Source: Verrucomicrobiia bacterium
Lineage (GTDB): Bacteria; Verrucomicrobiota; Verrucomicrobiia; Limisphaerales; DSYF01
NCBI GenBank assembly: GCA_035765895.1
Contig: DASTWL010000091.1
Span: 41,565 to 105,564 of the forward strand
DNA length: 64,000 bases
Direction: 5' to 3'
Numbering within the stretch: position 1 is the first letter of the stretch; each line of letters starts with the position of its first letter. Positions 49,632 to 59,934 of the stretch are shown here, piece after piece. Made by a program: the position numbers and the translations under genes. Below the pieces are notes generated by a model. The model worked only from the letters and a program-made list of their open reading frames with translations, ran no database searches and was not told the DNA's origin.

Positions 49632-50006
49632 TCAAAACACCATTCGCTTAAACTCTACTTTCGTGCGGCCAAAGTTGATCAACAGACCAACCTTGACGCC
49701 GGTTGCTTTTAATTCGTTCAACAACTGCGGCTCGTCTTCCGCATTGTAATTCTTTGCCGTCTTCAACTCGACGAGGACAACGTCGTTCACCCAAAGGTCG
49801 ACGCGAAAGTCACCGACGATCGCGTCTCGATTTTTTACCTTGATCGAACTCTCAATCTCACATCTAAGACCCGCCCGATGCAGTTCCACCTGCATCGCCT
49901 TCTGATAAACACTTTCAAGAAATCCGTAACCAAGCTCCCCATAAACGGCAAACGCCGCCCCGATGATTTTTTCGGTGACATCCGCATGTTCCAGCTTGGT
50001 TTCCAC
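49632..50006 (-). CDS. GxxExxY family protein, PD-(D/E)XK nuclease fold (cassette 2)
   Basis: The GTG at 50006 gives 124 residues. The name motif is GFLESVY (Gly28, Glu31, Tyr34). GDFRVDLWVNDVVLVELKTA supplies Asp70, Glu80 and Lys82 of the nuclease-fold core. It is divergent from cassette 1 but has the same architecture. The gene sits inside perfect 27-bp inverted repeats, in the suf operon between sufB and sufC and in the same orientation. A role in Fe-S assembly is unlikely; position, repeats and lower GC suggest a mobile cassette that avoids polar damage. Confidence 0.88.
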   Translation of the reverse strand: METKLEHADVTEKIIGAAFAVYGELGYGFLESVYQKAMQVELHRAGLRCEIESSIKVKNRDAIVGDFRVDLWVNDVVLVELKTAKNYNAEDEPQLLNELKATGVKVGLLINFGRTKVEFKRMVF

Positions 50007-50010
50007 GTCT

Positions 50011-50037
50011 GTGTTTCATCCGTGTTCAATCCGTGGC
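50011..50037 (-). repeat. Right inverted repeat of GxxExxY cassette 2
   Basis: It is the exact complement of 49573-49599 and begins four bases before the GxxExxY start codon in transcription. Outside it lies CCAAAATA, then the ancestral stop of sufB eight bases away. Confidence 0.9.
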
Positions 50038-50113
50038 CAAAATATCACCCCACGCTGCCTTCGAGGCTCACGCCGAGGAGCTTCTGCGCTTCAAAGGCGA
50101 ATCCCATCTGGAG

Positions 50114-51493
<1,380 letters not shown>

Positions 51494-51518
51494 CAGTGCA
51501 AAATCAGATTGGGTTTGG

Positions 51519-51971
51519 TTACACCTTCTTCGCCTTCGGTGCCGGACGGCAGTCGGGACAGGAACCGTGCGCCGCAATTTCGTAATGGTCAACCGTGAAA
51601 CCCTTTGGGGCCGGCAGGGCGGCGCAGGGACTGGCGGGCAGGTCCACGTCAAACACGCCGCCGCACCGGTCGCAATAAAAATGCCAGTGCTCGTGCATGT
51701 TCGGGCAGAAGCGCGCCGCGCCGCGCTCCATTTTCACCTGCCGCACCACGCCCGTTTTCACCAGCGCATCAAGGCAGTTGTAAACAGTCGCCATGGAAAT
51801 CTCCGGCATCGCCTGCTTGGCGCGCAGGAAGACCTCCTCCGCGGTCGGGTGATCCCGCTTCTTGAGCAGCACGTCGTAAACGCGCTGCCGTTGCTGCGTC
51901 GCACGAAAGCCCGTGGCCGCCAGTTGCTGGCGGAGCTGACGTTGGGCGGCGGTTGACGCAAGTGGTTTCAC
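51519..51971 (-). CDS. Fur/PerR family metalloregulator
   Basis: The protein has 150 residues. The N-terminal winged helix includes [20 protein letters not shown] and [38 protein letters not shown] holds the regulatory His/Asp cluster and the first CxxC; CPDC near the end is the second structural zinc pair. It is 25 bases upstream of sufB, in the same direction, with a perfect palindromic Fur/PerR-type box in front. Peroxide- or iron-responsive control of the suf genes is likely; whether it is Fur or PerR cannot be told with certainty. Confidence 0.9.
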   Translation of the reverse strand: MKPLASTAAQRQLRQQLAATGFRATQQRQRVYDVLLKKRDHPTAEEVFLRAKQAMPEISMATVYNCLDALVKTGVVRQVKMERGAARFCPNMHEHWHFYCDRCGGVFDVDLPASPCAALPAPKGFTVDHYEIAAHGSCPDCRPAPKAKKV

Positions 51972-52009
51972 CGGTCCACCAAGCTAGCGGGGAACTGGGG
52001 CAAGTCAAT

Positions 52010-52028
52010 ATTTAGAATTATTCTAAAT
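52010..52028 (-). promoter_or_regulatory. Fur/PerR-type palindromic box upstream of the fur-suf operon
   Basis: ATTTAGAATTATTCTAAAT is a perfect 19-bp palindrome, close to the PerR consensus TTATAATNATTATAA and related Fur-family boxes. It lies directly upstream of a TTGACT-16-TAGCTT promoter (52008-51981), 39 bases before the regulator start. Confidence 0.8.
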
Positions 52029-52074
52029 TGATGCGCCCGGGCGGCGGACGGACGCCCTCGGCCGCCCGGAACCT

Positions 52075-52641
52075 TCAGGCCCGGGGACGGGCCCGATAGA
52101 CGCTGACCTTGGCTGGCGGCAGGTTCTGCCAGACGATCTGCGAATCCACCGCGTGAAAGGCTCGGGTGGGCGCGTGGCCGTTGATGAGCTGGTAGCTGTA
52201 TTGAACCCAGGGCGCATCCGGCAGCAGCGCGGCGTGAATCAGCTCGGAAAGCTGCCGCACCTGGTCGTCGGAAAACACCTTGAGCGGCAGGCTGGAAAAT
52301 ACGCCGCCGAATTTTTGGCCGGGCAGAATCTGGTGCAACTGCAGGGCATCACCACAAACGATGCGGGCCCTGGGAAATTTTTCCTGCAGAAAACCGGCCA
52401 GGCGCGGCGACTTTTCCACAGCAATCAACCGCTCTTCCGGCAGCCCGGCGGCAAGCAGCTTCTCCGTGACGATGCCGGTGCCCGGGCCCAGTTCGAGGAT
52501 GCACTCGTTTTGCGAAGCCGGCAGCCAGCTGGCCATGGCCTCCGCCAGCGCGGGCGAACTCGGCCAGACGGTGCCCATCTGCCGGGGATATTTGGCCAGT
52601 TCCGCCAGGAACAGTTTCAGGGAATTTTGTTTGGCAGGCAT
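52075..52641 (-). CDS. SAM-dependent methyltransferase, phospholipid N-methyltransferase (PmtA)-like
   Basis: The protein has 188 residues. CILELGPGTGIVTEKLLAAG is motif I, LIAVEKSPRLAGFLQEKFP motif II, and ARIVCGDALQ motif III. The order KQ...LFLAEL.KYPRQMGTVWPSS and GVFSSLPLKVF matches bacterial phosphatidylethanolamine N-methyltransferases of the PmtA group, close also to KsgA-like enzymes. It is immediately downstream of pyrB on the same strand (11-base gap). Methylation of phosphatidylethanolamine is the leading assignment, moderate certainty. Confidence 0.8.
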   Translation of the reverse strand: MPAKQNSLKLFLAELAKYPRQMGTVWPSSPALAEAMASWLPASQNECILELGPGTGIVTEKLLAAGLPEERLIAVEKSPRLAGFLQEKFPRARIVCGDALQLHQILPGQKFGGVFSSLPLKVFSDDQVRQLSELIHAALLPDAPWVQYSYQLINGHAPTRAFHAVDSQIVWQNLPPAKVSVYRARPRA

Positions 52642-52652
52642 GAGAGGGAAAG

Positions 52653-53597
52653 TCAGTTGGCGGAAATTTCCTGCGGCCCCTTGCCGCCGTTGATGAGAAA
52701 GAGGACGGCCATCCGCACGGCCAGTCCGTTGGTGACCTGCTCGAGAATCACCGAGCGCTCGCCATCCGCGATGTCGCTGTCAATTTCCACGCCGCGGTTG
52801 ATGGGCCCGGGGTGCATGATCAACACGTCCGGCTTGGTCAGCTTGAGCCGCTGTTTGTTCAAGCCAAACAGGCGCGTGTATTCATTGATGCTGGGGAACA
52901 TGGTTTTGCGCTGCCGCTCGTGCTGGATGCGCAGCAGGTTGATGACGTCCGCCTCGCGGATGGCGTCCTCCATGTCGTAAGTGACGCGGCAGCCCATCTG
53001 CTCGAATGTCTTCGGCACCAAGGTGGCCGGCCCGCACAGCGTCACGCGGGCGCCGAGCTTGAGCAACGCCCAGATGTCCGAGCGGGCCACGCGGCTGTAA
53101 AGAATGTCGCCCAGGATCGTGACGTTCAGGCCGGCTAGCGACCCCTTTTTTTCGCGAATGGTGAAGACGTCGAGCAGCGCCTGTGTGGGATGTTCATGCG
53201 CGCCGTCGCCGGCGTTGATGACATGGGCGTTCAGCACCCGCGACAGGAACTCGGCCGCGCCACTGGCGCTGTGACGAATCACAATGAAATCAATGTTCAG
53301 CGCCTCCAGGTTCTTGGCCGTGTCCTTCAGGGTCTCGCCTTTTTTCAGCGACGAGGCCTCGGCGGTGAAATTGATGATGTCGGCGGAGAGCCGTTGCTCG
53401 GACAGTTCAAAGCTGGTCCGCGTGCGGGTGGAGGGCTCCACGAAGAGATTGACGACCGTTTTGCCGCGCAGGGCCGGCACTTTCTTGATGGCCCGCTCGC
53501 CGACGGCTTTGAACGCGCGCGCCGTGTCCAGGATGGTCGTGATCTCCTCTTCCGACAGGGACGCGATGTCCAAAAGGTGTTTGCGCTGCCAGGCCAT
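52653..53597 (-). CDS. pyrB: Aspartate carbamoyltransferase catalytic subunit
   Basis: The protein has 314 residues. [20 protein letters not shown] contains the carbamoyl-phosphate binding S-T-R-T-R motif, [15 protein letters not shown] the Lys of the 80s loop, and [20 protein letters not shown] the HPTQxLLD signature. [11 protein letters not shown] and [20 protein letters not shown] bind aspartate. It commits carbamoyl phosphate to pyrimidine synthesis. PyrR lies upstream in the same direction, an arrangement seen in many bacteria. No pyrI regulatory subunit is present. Confidence 0.96.
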   Translation of the reverse strand: MAWQRKHLLDIASLSEEEITTILDTARAFKAVGERAIKKVPALRGKTVVNLFVEPSTRTRTSFELSEQRLSADIINFTAEASSLKKGETLKDTAKNLEALNIDFIVIRHSASGAAEFLSRVLNAHVINAGDGAHEHPTQALLDVFTIREKKGSLAGLNVTILGDILYSRVARSDIWALLKLGARVTLCGPATLVPKTFEQMGCRVTYDMEDAIREADVINLLRIQHERQRKTMFPSINEYTRLFGLNKQRLKLTKPDVLIMHPGPINRGVEIDSDIADGERSVILEQVTNGLAVRMAVLFLINGGKGPQEISAN

Positions 53598-53661
53598 GAA
53601 TTCTCAAGAGGTCGCTAACTCCGGCGCATCCTGCCCATAACCGCCGCCGCTTGCCAGAAAA

Positions 53662-54195
53662 TCATTTCCGCTCCAGCGAAATCCGGTCCGTGCCGGTCAG
53701 TTCCTTGAGCTCCACCCGCACCCAGTCCGCCGGGCTGGTGGAGACATTTTTGCCGACAAAATCCGCCCGAATCGGCAATTCCCGATTGCCGCGGTCCACA
53801 AGCACGGCGAGCTGAATCCGGCTGGGCCGGCCAAAGTCGTTCAGCGCATCCATTGCCGCCCGGATCGTGCGGCCGCTGAACAACACATCGTCCACCAGCA
53901 CCACCGTCCGCCCATTGATGTCGCACGGGATTTCCGTGGGATGCAGTTGTGGAGCCGCGCGCTGATCCAAGTCGTCCCGGTGCATGGAAATATCCAACGC
54001 ACCCGTGGGAACCGGGTGTCCCCAAATGCCTTCCAACAGGATCGCCAACCGGCGGGCCAGCGGCACCCCGGTGTCCTGAATGCCGACCAGCACGACATCG
54101 CCGCTGACTTCGTTGCGCTCGGCAATTTCATGCGCCACGCGCGTCAGCGTCCGTTGAATCGTTGGACCGTCAAGGAGTTTGGCTGGTTCCGGCAT
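53662..54195 (-). CDS. pyrR: Bifunctional pyr operon regulator/uracil phosphoribosyltransferase PyrR
   Basis: The protein has 177 residues. VVLVGIQDTGVPLARRLAIL is the N-terminal family strand, VVLVDDVLFSGRTIRAAMDA the PRPP-binding signature, and LAVLVDRGNRELPIRADFVG the conserved C-terminal part. PyrR either regulates the pyr genes by binding mRNA when UMP is high or acts as uracil phosphoribosyltransferase. The short leader upstream includes a GC hairpin and a 13-base palindrome that could take part in this control. The gene precedes pyrB. Confidence 0.94.
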   Translation of the reverse strand: MPEPAKLLDGPTIQRTLTRVAHEIAERNEVSGDVVLVGIQDTGVPLARRLAILLEGIWGHPVPTGALDISMHRDDLDQRAAPQLHPTEIPCDINGRTVVLVDDVLFSGRTIRAAMDALNDFGRPSRIQLAVLVDRGNRELPIRADFVGKNVSTSPADWVRVELKELTGTDRISLERK

Positions 54196-54207
54196 ATAAA
54201 CGACAAA

Positions 54208-54227
54208 CCGCCCGGCAGACGGGGCGG
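54208..54227 (-). promoter_or_regulatory. Possible pyr leader hairpin
   Basis: CCGCCC and GGGCGG pair around an eight-base loop and are followed on the minus strand by TTTGTCGTTT just before the pyrR ATG, like a short attenuator. TGTTGAATCAACA (54235-54247) just upstream is a separate palindrome. Neither shows a recognisable PyrR anti-antiterminator consensus. Confidence 0.35.
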
Positions 54228-54282
54228 ATACAGCTGTTGAATCAACAATGTCCTCAACGCGGCTCCCAGTTCCGCGCCGAGG

Positions 54283-54528
54283 TCAAGACTTCACTGAACG
54301 GTTTTCGGGCGCTTGGGCGGAGCGTTCTTTGCGCCATTTTGCGCGGTGCTTCACGATCCAGTCGGTCAGAGCCTGCTCAAATCCGATGTCCCGGCCCGCC
54401 TTTTCGGATTCCAACCACTTGTGGCGAAGAATCTCCTCACGCTCGGCCAGAAACTCCCGATACAGGGAAGATCGCTTCAGCAAATCTTCTCCCGTGTCTG
54501 GACGCTTAGCGTTCTCGGACATATACAT
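54283..54528 (-). CDS. Small conserved-looking protein of unknown function
   Basis: The protein has 81 residues (79 from the second ATG at 54522). It is charged and helical: LLKRSSLYREFLAEREEILR, HKWLESEKAGRDIGFEQALT and DWIVKHRAKWRKER. It lacks a signal peptide, Cys motifs or membrane segments. Its size and the string ESEKAGRDIGFE...DWIVKHR recall small uncharacterised proteins of diverse bacteria, but I cannot name a family. It is upstream of pyrR on the same strand, 87 bases away. Confidence 0.6.
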   Translation of the reverse strand: MYMSENAKRPDTGEDLLKRSSLYREFLAEREEILRHKWLESEKAGRDIGFEQALTDWIVKHRAKWRKERSAQAPENRSVKS

Positions 54529-54650
54529 AGCAAAAGCGTGGTTGGCGGTTCAAATGTAACGCCCTCCGGCCCGATGACAACCGGAAATTAATGGCATGAA
54601 TATGCGACACCGGCGCCGGCTGGCAACACCTGCCACCGTTCCAACACAAC

Positions 54651-56192
54651 TCACTCCCATTCAATGGTTCCCGGCGGTTTGCTGGTGATGTCCAACACAC
54701 ACCGATTAACCCCTTTGACTTCGTTGATGATGCGCGTGGCCAGGCGTTCCAAAAGGTCGTAAGGCAACTTGACCCAGTCGGCCGTCATGCCATCCTGCGA
54801 CTCAACGGCCCGCACCGCGATGGTGTATTCATACGTTCGCTCGTCACCCATGACCCCCACGCTCCGGCAGGGCAACAAAACAGCAAAGCTCTGCCAGATT
54901 TTGTAATAAAGCCCGCTGGTCTTCATTTCTTCAACCACGATGGCATCCGACTCGCGCAGAATCCGCAGCTTGTCGCGGCTGATTTCACCCAAACACCGCA
55001 CGGCCAACCCCGGTCCGGGGAACGGCTGACGCCAGACAATCTCCTTGGGCAGGCCGAGTTCCAAGCCCAGCACGCGCACTTCATCCTTGAACAGGCAGCG
55101 TAACGGTTCGACGAGCTTGAATTTCATGCCCTTGGGCAGGCCGCCGACATTGTGATGGCTCTTAATCATGGCCGCCGGATTGCCGGCGATGGGCACCGAT
55201 TCAATGACATCCGGATACAGCGTGCCCTGCGCCAAAAACTTCGCCTTGCCGGCGCGCTTCGTGGCCGCCTGGAAGACGTCAATAAATGTCTTGCCGATGA
55301 CTTTGCGTTTCCGTTCCGGTGCGGTCACGCCCTTCAGCTTTTTCAGGAACAGCGCCGTAGCGTCTTCGTATTGCAGCTTGATCTTGAAATTGCGGCCGAA
55401 CACTTCACGCACCACGTCCGCCTCCCGCGCGCGCAGCAGACCGTTGTTCACGAAAATGCACGTAAGCTGGTCGCCAATCGCCTTGTGCAACAGCGCCGCC
55501 GCCACGCTTGAATCGACGCCGCCGCTCAACCCCAGGATCACCCGCTCATTGCCCACCTGCGCCCGGATCTCCTCCACGGCCTGTTCGATGTAGTTCCGCA
55601 TCGTCCAATTCTTGCCGCAGCCGCAGATGCGGTGGACAAAATTGCCGACGATTTCCCTGCCCCGCGGCGTATGGACCACTTCCGGATGGAACTGGATGCC
55701 AAAAAATTTCTTCCCGCTGTGCTCAATGGCCGCGTAATCGGAGTTTTCCGTGGTGGCCACGACGGTGAAATGCTTCGGCAGGCGCGTCAGCTTGTCACCA
55801 TGGGAATTCCAGACCTGCAAGGCCGCGGGCAGGCCCTCGAACAAGGCGCAATTCGGATCCAGCACCGTCAAAGTGCCCTTGCCATATTCGCGCTTCGGTC
55901 CTTTTTCCACCTTGCCGCCGAGAAAATGCGCCAGCAGTTGCACCCCGTAGCAGATCCCCAGCACGGGCAGGTTCAGCTTGAAAATGCCCGGGTCGGGCAA
56001 CGGCGCGTTGGGGGCATACACCGACGAGGGACCGCCCGAGAGGATCAACCCCTTGGGCGCCAGTGCGGCAATTTCCCTGACCGGGGTGTCAAAGGGCAGA
56101 ATGGTGGAATACACGTTGCACTCGCGAATCCGCCGCGCGATGACTTGCGTGTATTGCGAACCAAAATCGAGGATGACGATTTGTTCGATCAT
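54651..56192 (-). CDS. guaA: GMP synthase (glutamine-hydrolysing)
   Basis: The ATG at 56192 gives 513 residues beginning [20 protein letters not shown]. The class I amidotransferase domain has the nucleophile Cys in [16 protein letters not shown] and the His/Glu pair in [12 protein letters not shown]. The ATP-pyrophosphatase loop is [20 protein letters not shown]. The C-terminal dimer domain ends [19 protein letters not shown]. It aminates XMP to GMP. It is divergent from tig across a 363-base gap. Confidence 0.96.
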   Translation of the reverse strand: MIEQIVILDFGSQYTQVIARRIRECNVYSTILPFDTPVREIAALAPKGLILSGGPSSVYAPNAPLPDPGIFKLNLPVLGICYGVQLLAHFLGGKVEKGPKREYGKGTLTVLDPNCALFEGLPAALQVWNSHGDKLTRLPKHFTVVATTENSDYAAIEHSGKKFFGIQFHPEVVHTPRGREIVGNFVHRICGCGKNWTMRNYIEQAVEEIRAQVGNERVILGLSGGVDSSVAAALLHKAIGDQLTCIFVNNGLLRAREADVVREVFGRNFKIKLQYEDATALFLKKLKGVTAPERKRKVIGKTFIDVFQAATKRAGKAKFLAQGTLYPDVIESVPIAGNPAAMIKSHHNVGGLPKGMKFKLVEPLRCLFKDEVRVLGLELGLPKEIVWRQPFPGPGLAVRCLGEISRDKLRILRESDAIVVEEMKTSGLYYKIWQSFAVLLPCRSVGVMGDERTYEYTIAVRAVESQDGMTADWVKLPYDLLERLATRIINEVKGVNRCVLDITSKPPGTIEWE

Positions 56193-56555
56193 GAAGGGGT
56201 CGAAGTGTGGCCGGCCGCCCCGTGATGGCGAGCAAAAAACAGCGACCCGAAGCACAACCACCTCCGGTCACCTGCCGCGCTCTGGTCGGCCCCGCCGGCA
56301 CCCGCAACGACGCCCCAACGGCAAGGAAGCCTGCCACCGTCCAAATCAGGCAGTGCTCCGCTGGCTTGGTCACTCTGGCATCGCCAGTTATGCCGCCCGC
56401 CCGTCCCCCCAAAGCAGTCCAGCCGGCCGGTCGGGAGGTCCGTGGGCACCCTTTTGCCGCGCTTGCACAACCGCCCTGCATCTCCTACTCTGCGCGGCTC
56501 GTTGTCGGGCGCACGGCGCGTCGCCGCGGGCCGCAACGCATTTGAAAGGTTCGCT
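56193..56555. other. Intergenic region between guaA and tig
   Basis: This 363-base divergent spacer has several short frames that overlap each other and lack family features. I see no clear promoter, RNA gene or repeat. An AAAGG ribosome site occurs at its right end before the tig GTG. Confidence 0.5.
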
Positions 56556-57884
56556 GTGAACGTCACCGTTGAAAATCAGGCCTCGTGCCGCAAGCTGCTC
56601 CGCTTTGAAGTGGACGCTGCCGCCGTGGACGCCATGTTCGCGTCCGTCACCAAGGAGTTTCAGAAGCAGGCCGCCCTGCCCGGGTTTCGCCCCGGCAAGG
56701 CGCCCGTTCCGATGGTCCTCAAAAAATACGAGGTGGACATCGCGGAGGAGGTGAAGCGCAAGCTGATCTCGGAAAACTACCGCAAGGCGCTCGACGAACA
56801 GAAGCTCGACGTGCTCGGCTACCCCGACATCAAGGATTCCGAATTTGGCCGCGGCAAGCCCCTGAAGTTCGAGGCCACCGTGGAAACGGCACCCGACATC
56901 GAACTGCCCGAATACAAGGGCCTGCCGGCCAAACGCGAGGCCCAGAAGGTCACCGACGAGGACGTCGATAAGGCCCTGAACGTCCTGCGCGAACAACGCG
57001 TGGACTACAAGACCGCCGACCGCGCGCTCGCCACGGGCGACATCGCCGTGGTGAATTACACCGGCGCCTGCGACGGCAAACCCATCACGGAACTCGCCCC
57101 CACCGCCAAGGGCCTGACCGAGCAGAAAGGGTTCTGGATCTCCACCGACGGACAGGCGTTCATTCCCGGCTTTGCCGAACAACTCCTCGGCGCCAAGGCC
57201 GGTGACAAGCGCACGGTGAACGTGGATTTCCCCGCCGACTTCGTGACCGCCCAACTGCAGGGCAGAAAGGGTGTCTATGACGTCGAACTCGTCGAAGTGA
57301 AGGAAAAGGTGCTGCCTGAATTAAACGATGAATTCGCCAAGTCCTTCGGCGCCGAAAGCCTCGAAAAACTGCGCGAAGGCGTGCGCAAGGACCTCGAAAA
57401 CGAGCTGACCTACAAGCTTGATCGCAGCATCCGCAACCAGATCATCCGGGCGTTGATGGACAAGGTGAACTTTGACCTGCCGGAAAGTGCCGTGGCGCAG
57501 GAAACCAAGAACGTGGTCTATGACATCGTCCGTGAGAACCAGAAACGCGGCGTCGGCCGCGAACTGATCGAGAAGGAGAAGGACCAGATTTACGCCGCCG
57601 CCGCGCAGGGCGCCAAGGAACGTGTGAAGAGCGCCTTCCTGTTCCGCAAGATCGCGGAAAAGGAGGACATCAAGGTGTCGCAAGAGGAAGTGCTCCGGCG
57701 CATCCACACCCTGGCCGGCGTCTATCAGGTCGAGCCGAAGAAGTTTTTGCAGGACCTGCAGAAGCGCAATGGCGTGATTGAAATCTACGACCAGATCGCC
57801 AATGAAAAGGTGGCGGAATTCCTGCAACAGCACGCGCAAATCGAGGAAGTGCCAGCGGGCTCGCTGAGCCCGGCGCAGGCCTGA
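56556..57884 (+). CDS. tig: Trigger factor
   Basis: The GTG at 56556, preceded by GAAAGG, gives (M)NVTVENQASCRKLLRFEVD. The ribosome-binding signature is PGFRPGKAPVPMVLKKYEVD (G-F-R-x-G-K-x-P). The PPIase FKBP-like domain spans about 155-245 (DIAVVNYTGACDGKPI, FIPGFAEQLLGAKAGDKRTV), and the helical C-terminal chaperone domain follows. Trigger factor meets nascent chains at the ribosome exit. Length, 442 residues, is normal. A strong terminator follows, so it is probably monocistronic; clpP/clpX are not adjacent. Confidence 0.95.
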   Translation: MNVTVENQASCRKLLRFEVDAAAVDAMFASVTKEFQKQAALPGFRPGKAPVPMVLKKYEVDIAEEVKRKLISENYRKALDEQKLDVLGYPDIKDSEFGRGKPLKFEATVETAPDIELPEYKGLPAKREAQKVTDEDVDKALNVLREQRVDYKTADRALATGDIAVVNYTGACDGKPITELAPTAKGLTEQKGFWISTDGQAFIPGFAEQLLGAKAGDKRTVNVDFPADFVTAQLQGRKGVYDVELVEVKEKVLPELNDEFAKSFGAESLEKLREGVRKDLENELTYKLDRSIRNQIIRALMDKVNFDLPESAVAQETKNVVYDIVRENQKRGVGRELIEKEKDQIYAAAAQGAKERVKSAFLFRKIAEKEDIKVSQEEVLRRIHTLAGVYQVEPKKFLQDLQKRNGVIEIYDQIANEKVAEFLQQHAQIEEVPAGSLSPAQA

Positions 57885-57911
57885 GCGCCGCGTGATTGAT
57901 TCTCAAAATAC

Positions 57912-57945
57912 AAACGCCGCCGGGCCGCCGGCGGCGTTTTGCTTT
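57912..57945 (+). terminator. Intrinsic terminator of tig
   Basis: A 12-bp perfect stem (57912-57923 with 57928-57939, loop GCCG) is followed by T-rich TTGCTTTTT. The convergent mutL gene ends six bases later and may use it too. Confidence 0.88.
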
Positions 57946-57950
57946 TTCAT

Positions 57951-59903
57951 TCACTGCGTCCGCCCGAATTTCTTCTCCAGTTCGCGCCAGCTCATTTCGA
58001 TCAGCGTGGGCCGGCCGTGCGGACAGGTGTAGGGCATCGCACACCGGCGCAAATCTTCCACCAGGTTTTCCAGTTCACGACCCGCCAGCGGATCGTTGGC
58101 CTTCACCGCGTGACGGCAGACCGTTTTGGCCACGACCTGTTCGCCCAGCCGCGCGGAGTTCACGTCTTCGCCCGCCGCCTTCAACTCGTCCACCAGCTCC
58201 AGCGCAAAACGCCGCGCGTCGCTCACCTTCACAAACGGCGGCAGTGCATCGAGCAGAAACGTGCGCTCGCCAAACTCGCTCAAGCTTACGCCCAGCCGCG
58301 TCAACGTTTCCATTTGCTGCCGCAGGAACGTCGCGTCGCGGACGGAGAGTTCCAGCGTCTCGGGCAGCAACAGGCGTTGCAAAGGCGCCTGGCCGCCCTG
58401 CTCCACGCGCGTCAGCATCTGTTCATACAAAATCCGCTCGTGCGCCGCGTGCTGGTCGAGCAGCACCAGGCCGCGGTCCGATTCCAGCACCACGTAAAGC
58501 CGCCCGATGACGCCCACCATCCGCAACGGCACTTGCAGCAACGGCACCGCTCCGGTCCCCAACGGCGCAGCCACAGGCGCAACCGGCGTAGCCGCGGGCA
58601 TCTGGACGGGCGCGGGAACCGGCCGGGCCGGCGGCGCGAAGCCCATGGGCAGCGCAGGCTGCTCGCGATGTTGCGGCACGGGCGCGGGCGCGGGCGCCGG
58701 GGACAATTCAAACTTGGGCAGCGACGGCTCAATTGCGGCCGGCACCGGCGGAGACGCTGAAAGGGCCGCGGATTTGGCCGGTCCAGAAACGGCCCCGCCA
58801 GCCGGCACCGTTGCGGTGTGAAAATTCAGCAGCGTCTGCCGCACCGCGTTCATCACCACGCGGCGCACTTCGAACTCGCGATGAAACTTCACTTCGCGCT
58901 TCGCCGGATGGATGTTCACGTCCACCAGCGCGGGGTCAATTTCCACGAACAGGCAGCACAACGGGAAGCGGCCTTTCATCAGCGCGGTGTGATACCCTTC
59001 CATCAGCGCGTAATTCAGCTCGCGGTTCTCGACGGGCCGGCGGTTGACGAACACATGCTGGTCTTCGCGGGTGGAGCGCGAAACGCCGGGTGCGCCGATG
59101 AAACCCCAGACGCGCATTGGCGATTTTCGGGTTTGCCCCGCTGTTTCCGGGCCGGCTTCGTCCGGCGCGCCCTCGCTCCAGTTCAATTCGCCCGTGGCGT
59201 CCACCGCCAGCAGCCGCTCCTCGCCGCCGAGCACGGCGCGCAGCCGTTCACGGAGCGCGTCCAACCGGGCCGCCGCATCGCTGCCGGATTTGACGGCAGG
59301 GAGCTGCCACACCACGCGCGTGTCCTTGATGAACGTGAAGGCAATGGCCGGATGGGCCAGCGCCGCGAGCGTCACATAATGTTGAATGTGCGCCGATTCC
59401 GTTTCCTCGGTGCGCAAAAACTTGCGGCGCGCGGGCACGTTGAAGAACAACTGCCGCACCTCGATGGTGGTGCCGGGCGCACAGCCAGCAGCTTTGACCT
59501 CGGTGATCTTCCCGCCGTTGACGACAATCTGCGTGCCCTCGGGTGAGGCATTGTCGCGTTCGCGGGTGGTCAGTGTGAAGCGGCTGACGCTGGCAATGCT
59601 GGGCAGTGCTTCACCGCGAAAACCCATCGTGGCAATGGCGGACAAATCATCGGCGCTGCGAATCTTGCTCGTCGCGTGGCGTTCGAGCGACAGCAGCGCG
59701 TCATCGCGGCTCATGCCCACGCCGTCGTCGGTGATGCGGATGAGGCTGCGGCCGCCCGCCTGGATTTCCACCGTGATGCGCACGGCCTGCGCATCGAGCG
59801 CGTTCTCGACGAGTTCCTTGACCACGCTGGCGGGACGTTCCACCACTTCGCCGGCGGCGATCTGGTTGGCGACGTGGTCGGGAAGGAGATGGATGCGGTT
59901 CAT
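57951..59903 (-). CDS. mutL: DNA mismatch repair protein MutL
   Basis: The ATG at 59903 gives 650 residues. The GHKL ATPase domain shows IAAGEVVERPASVVKELVEN, DDGVGMSRDDALLSLERHAT and TMGFRGEALPSIASVSRFTL. A Pro/Ala-rich linker (about 430-500) precedes the dimerisation domain. The endonuclease motif DQHA-x2-E-x4-E is intact in LLDQHAAHERILYEQML, and VCRHAVKAND and CPHGRPTLIE are the companion zinc-site motifs. This MutL should therefore nick DNA itself, as in bacteria without MutH. mutS is not in the window. It follows a histidine kinase gene on the same strand. Confidence 0.95.
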   Translation of the reverse strand: MNRIHLLPDHVANQIAAGEVVERPASVVKELVENALDAQAVRITVEIQAGGRSLIRITDDGVGMSRDDALLSLERHATSKIRSADDLSAIATMGFRGEALPSIASVSRFTLTTRERDNASPEGTQIVVNGGKITEVKAAGCAPGTTIEVRQLFFNVPARRKFLRTEETESAHIQHYVTLAALAHPAIAFTFIKDTRVVWQLPAVKSGSDAAARLDALRERLRAVLGGEERLLAVDATGELNWSEGAPDEAGPETAGQTRKSPMRVWGFIGAPGVSRSTREDQHVFVNRRPVENRELNYALMEGYHTALMKGRFPLCCLFVEIDPALVDVNIHPAKREVKFHREFEVRRVVMNAVRQTLLNFHTATVPAGGAVSGPAKSAALSASPPVPAAIEPSLPKFELSPAPAPAPVPQHREQPALPMGFAPPARPVPAPVQMPAATPVAPVAAPLGTGAVPLLQVPLRMVGVIGRLYVVLESDRGLVLLDQHAAHERILYEQMLTRVEQGGQAPLQRLLLPETLELSVRDATFLRQQMETLTRLGVSLSEFGERTFLLDALPPFVKVSDARRFALELVDELKAAGEDVNSARLGEQVVAKTVCRHAVKANDPLAGRELENLVEDLRRCAMPYTCPHGRPTLIEMSWRELEKKFGRTQ

Positions 59904-59934
59904 GGCGGCGCGCGGACGGCGGGGACGGGTCGGT

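Noticed and set aside
36863..50037. Classical insertion sequences at the inverted repeats
   Set aside because: Neither cassette encodes a DDE, HUH or serine/tyrosine transposase, and no clear target duplication is seen.
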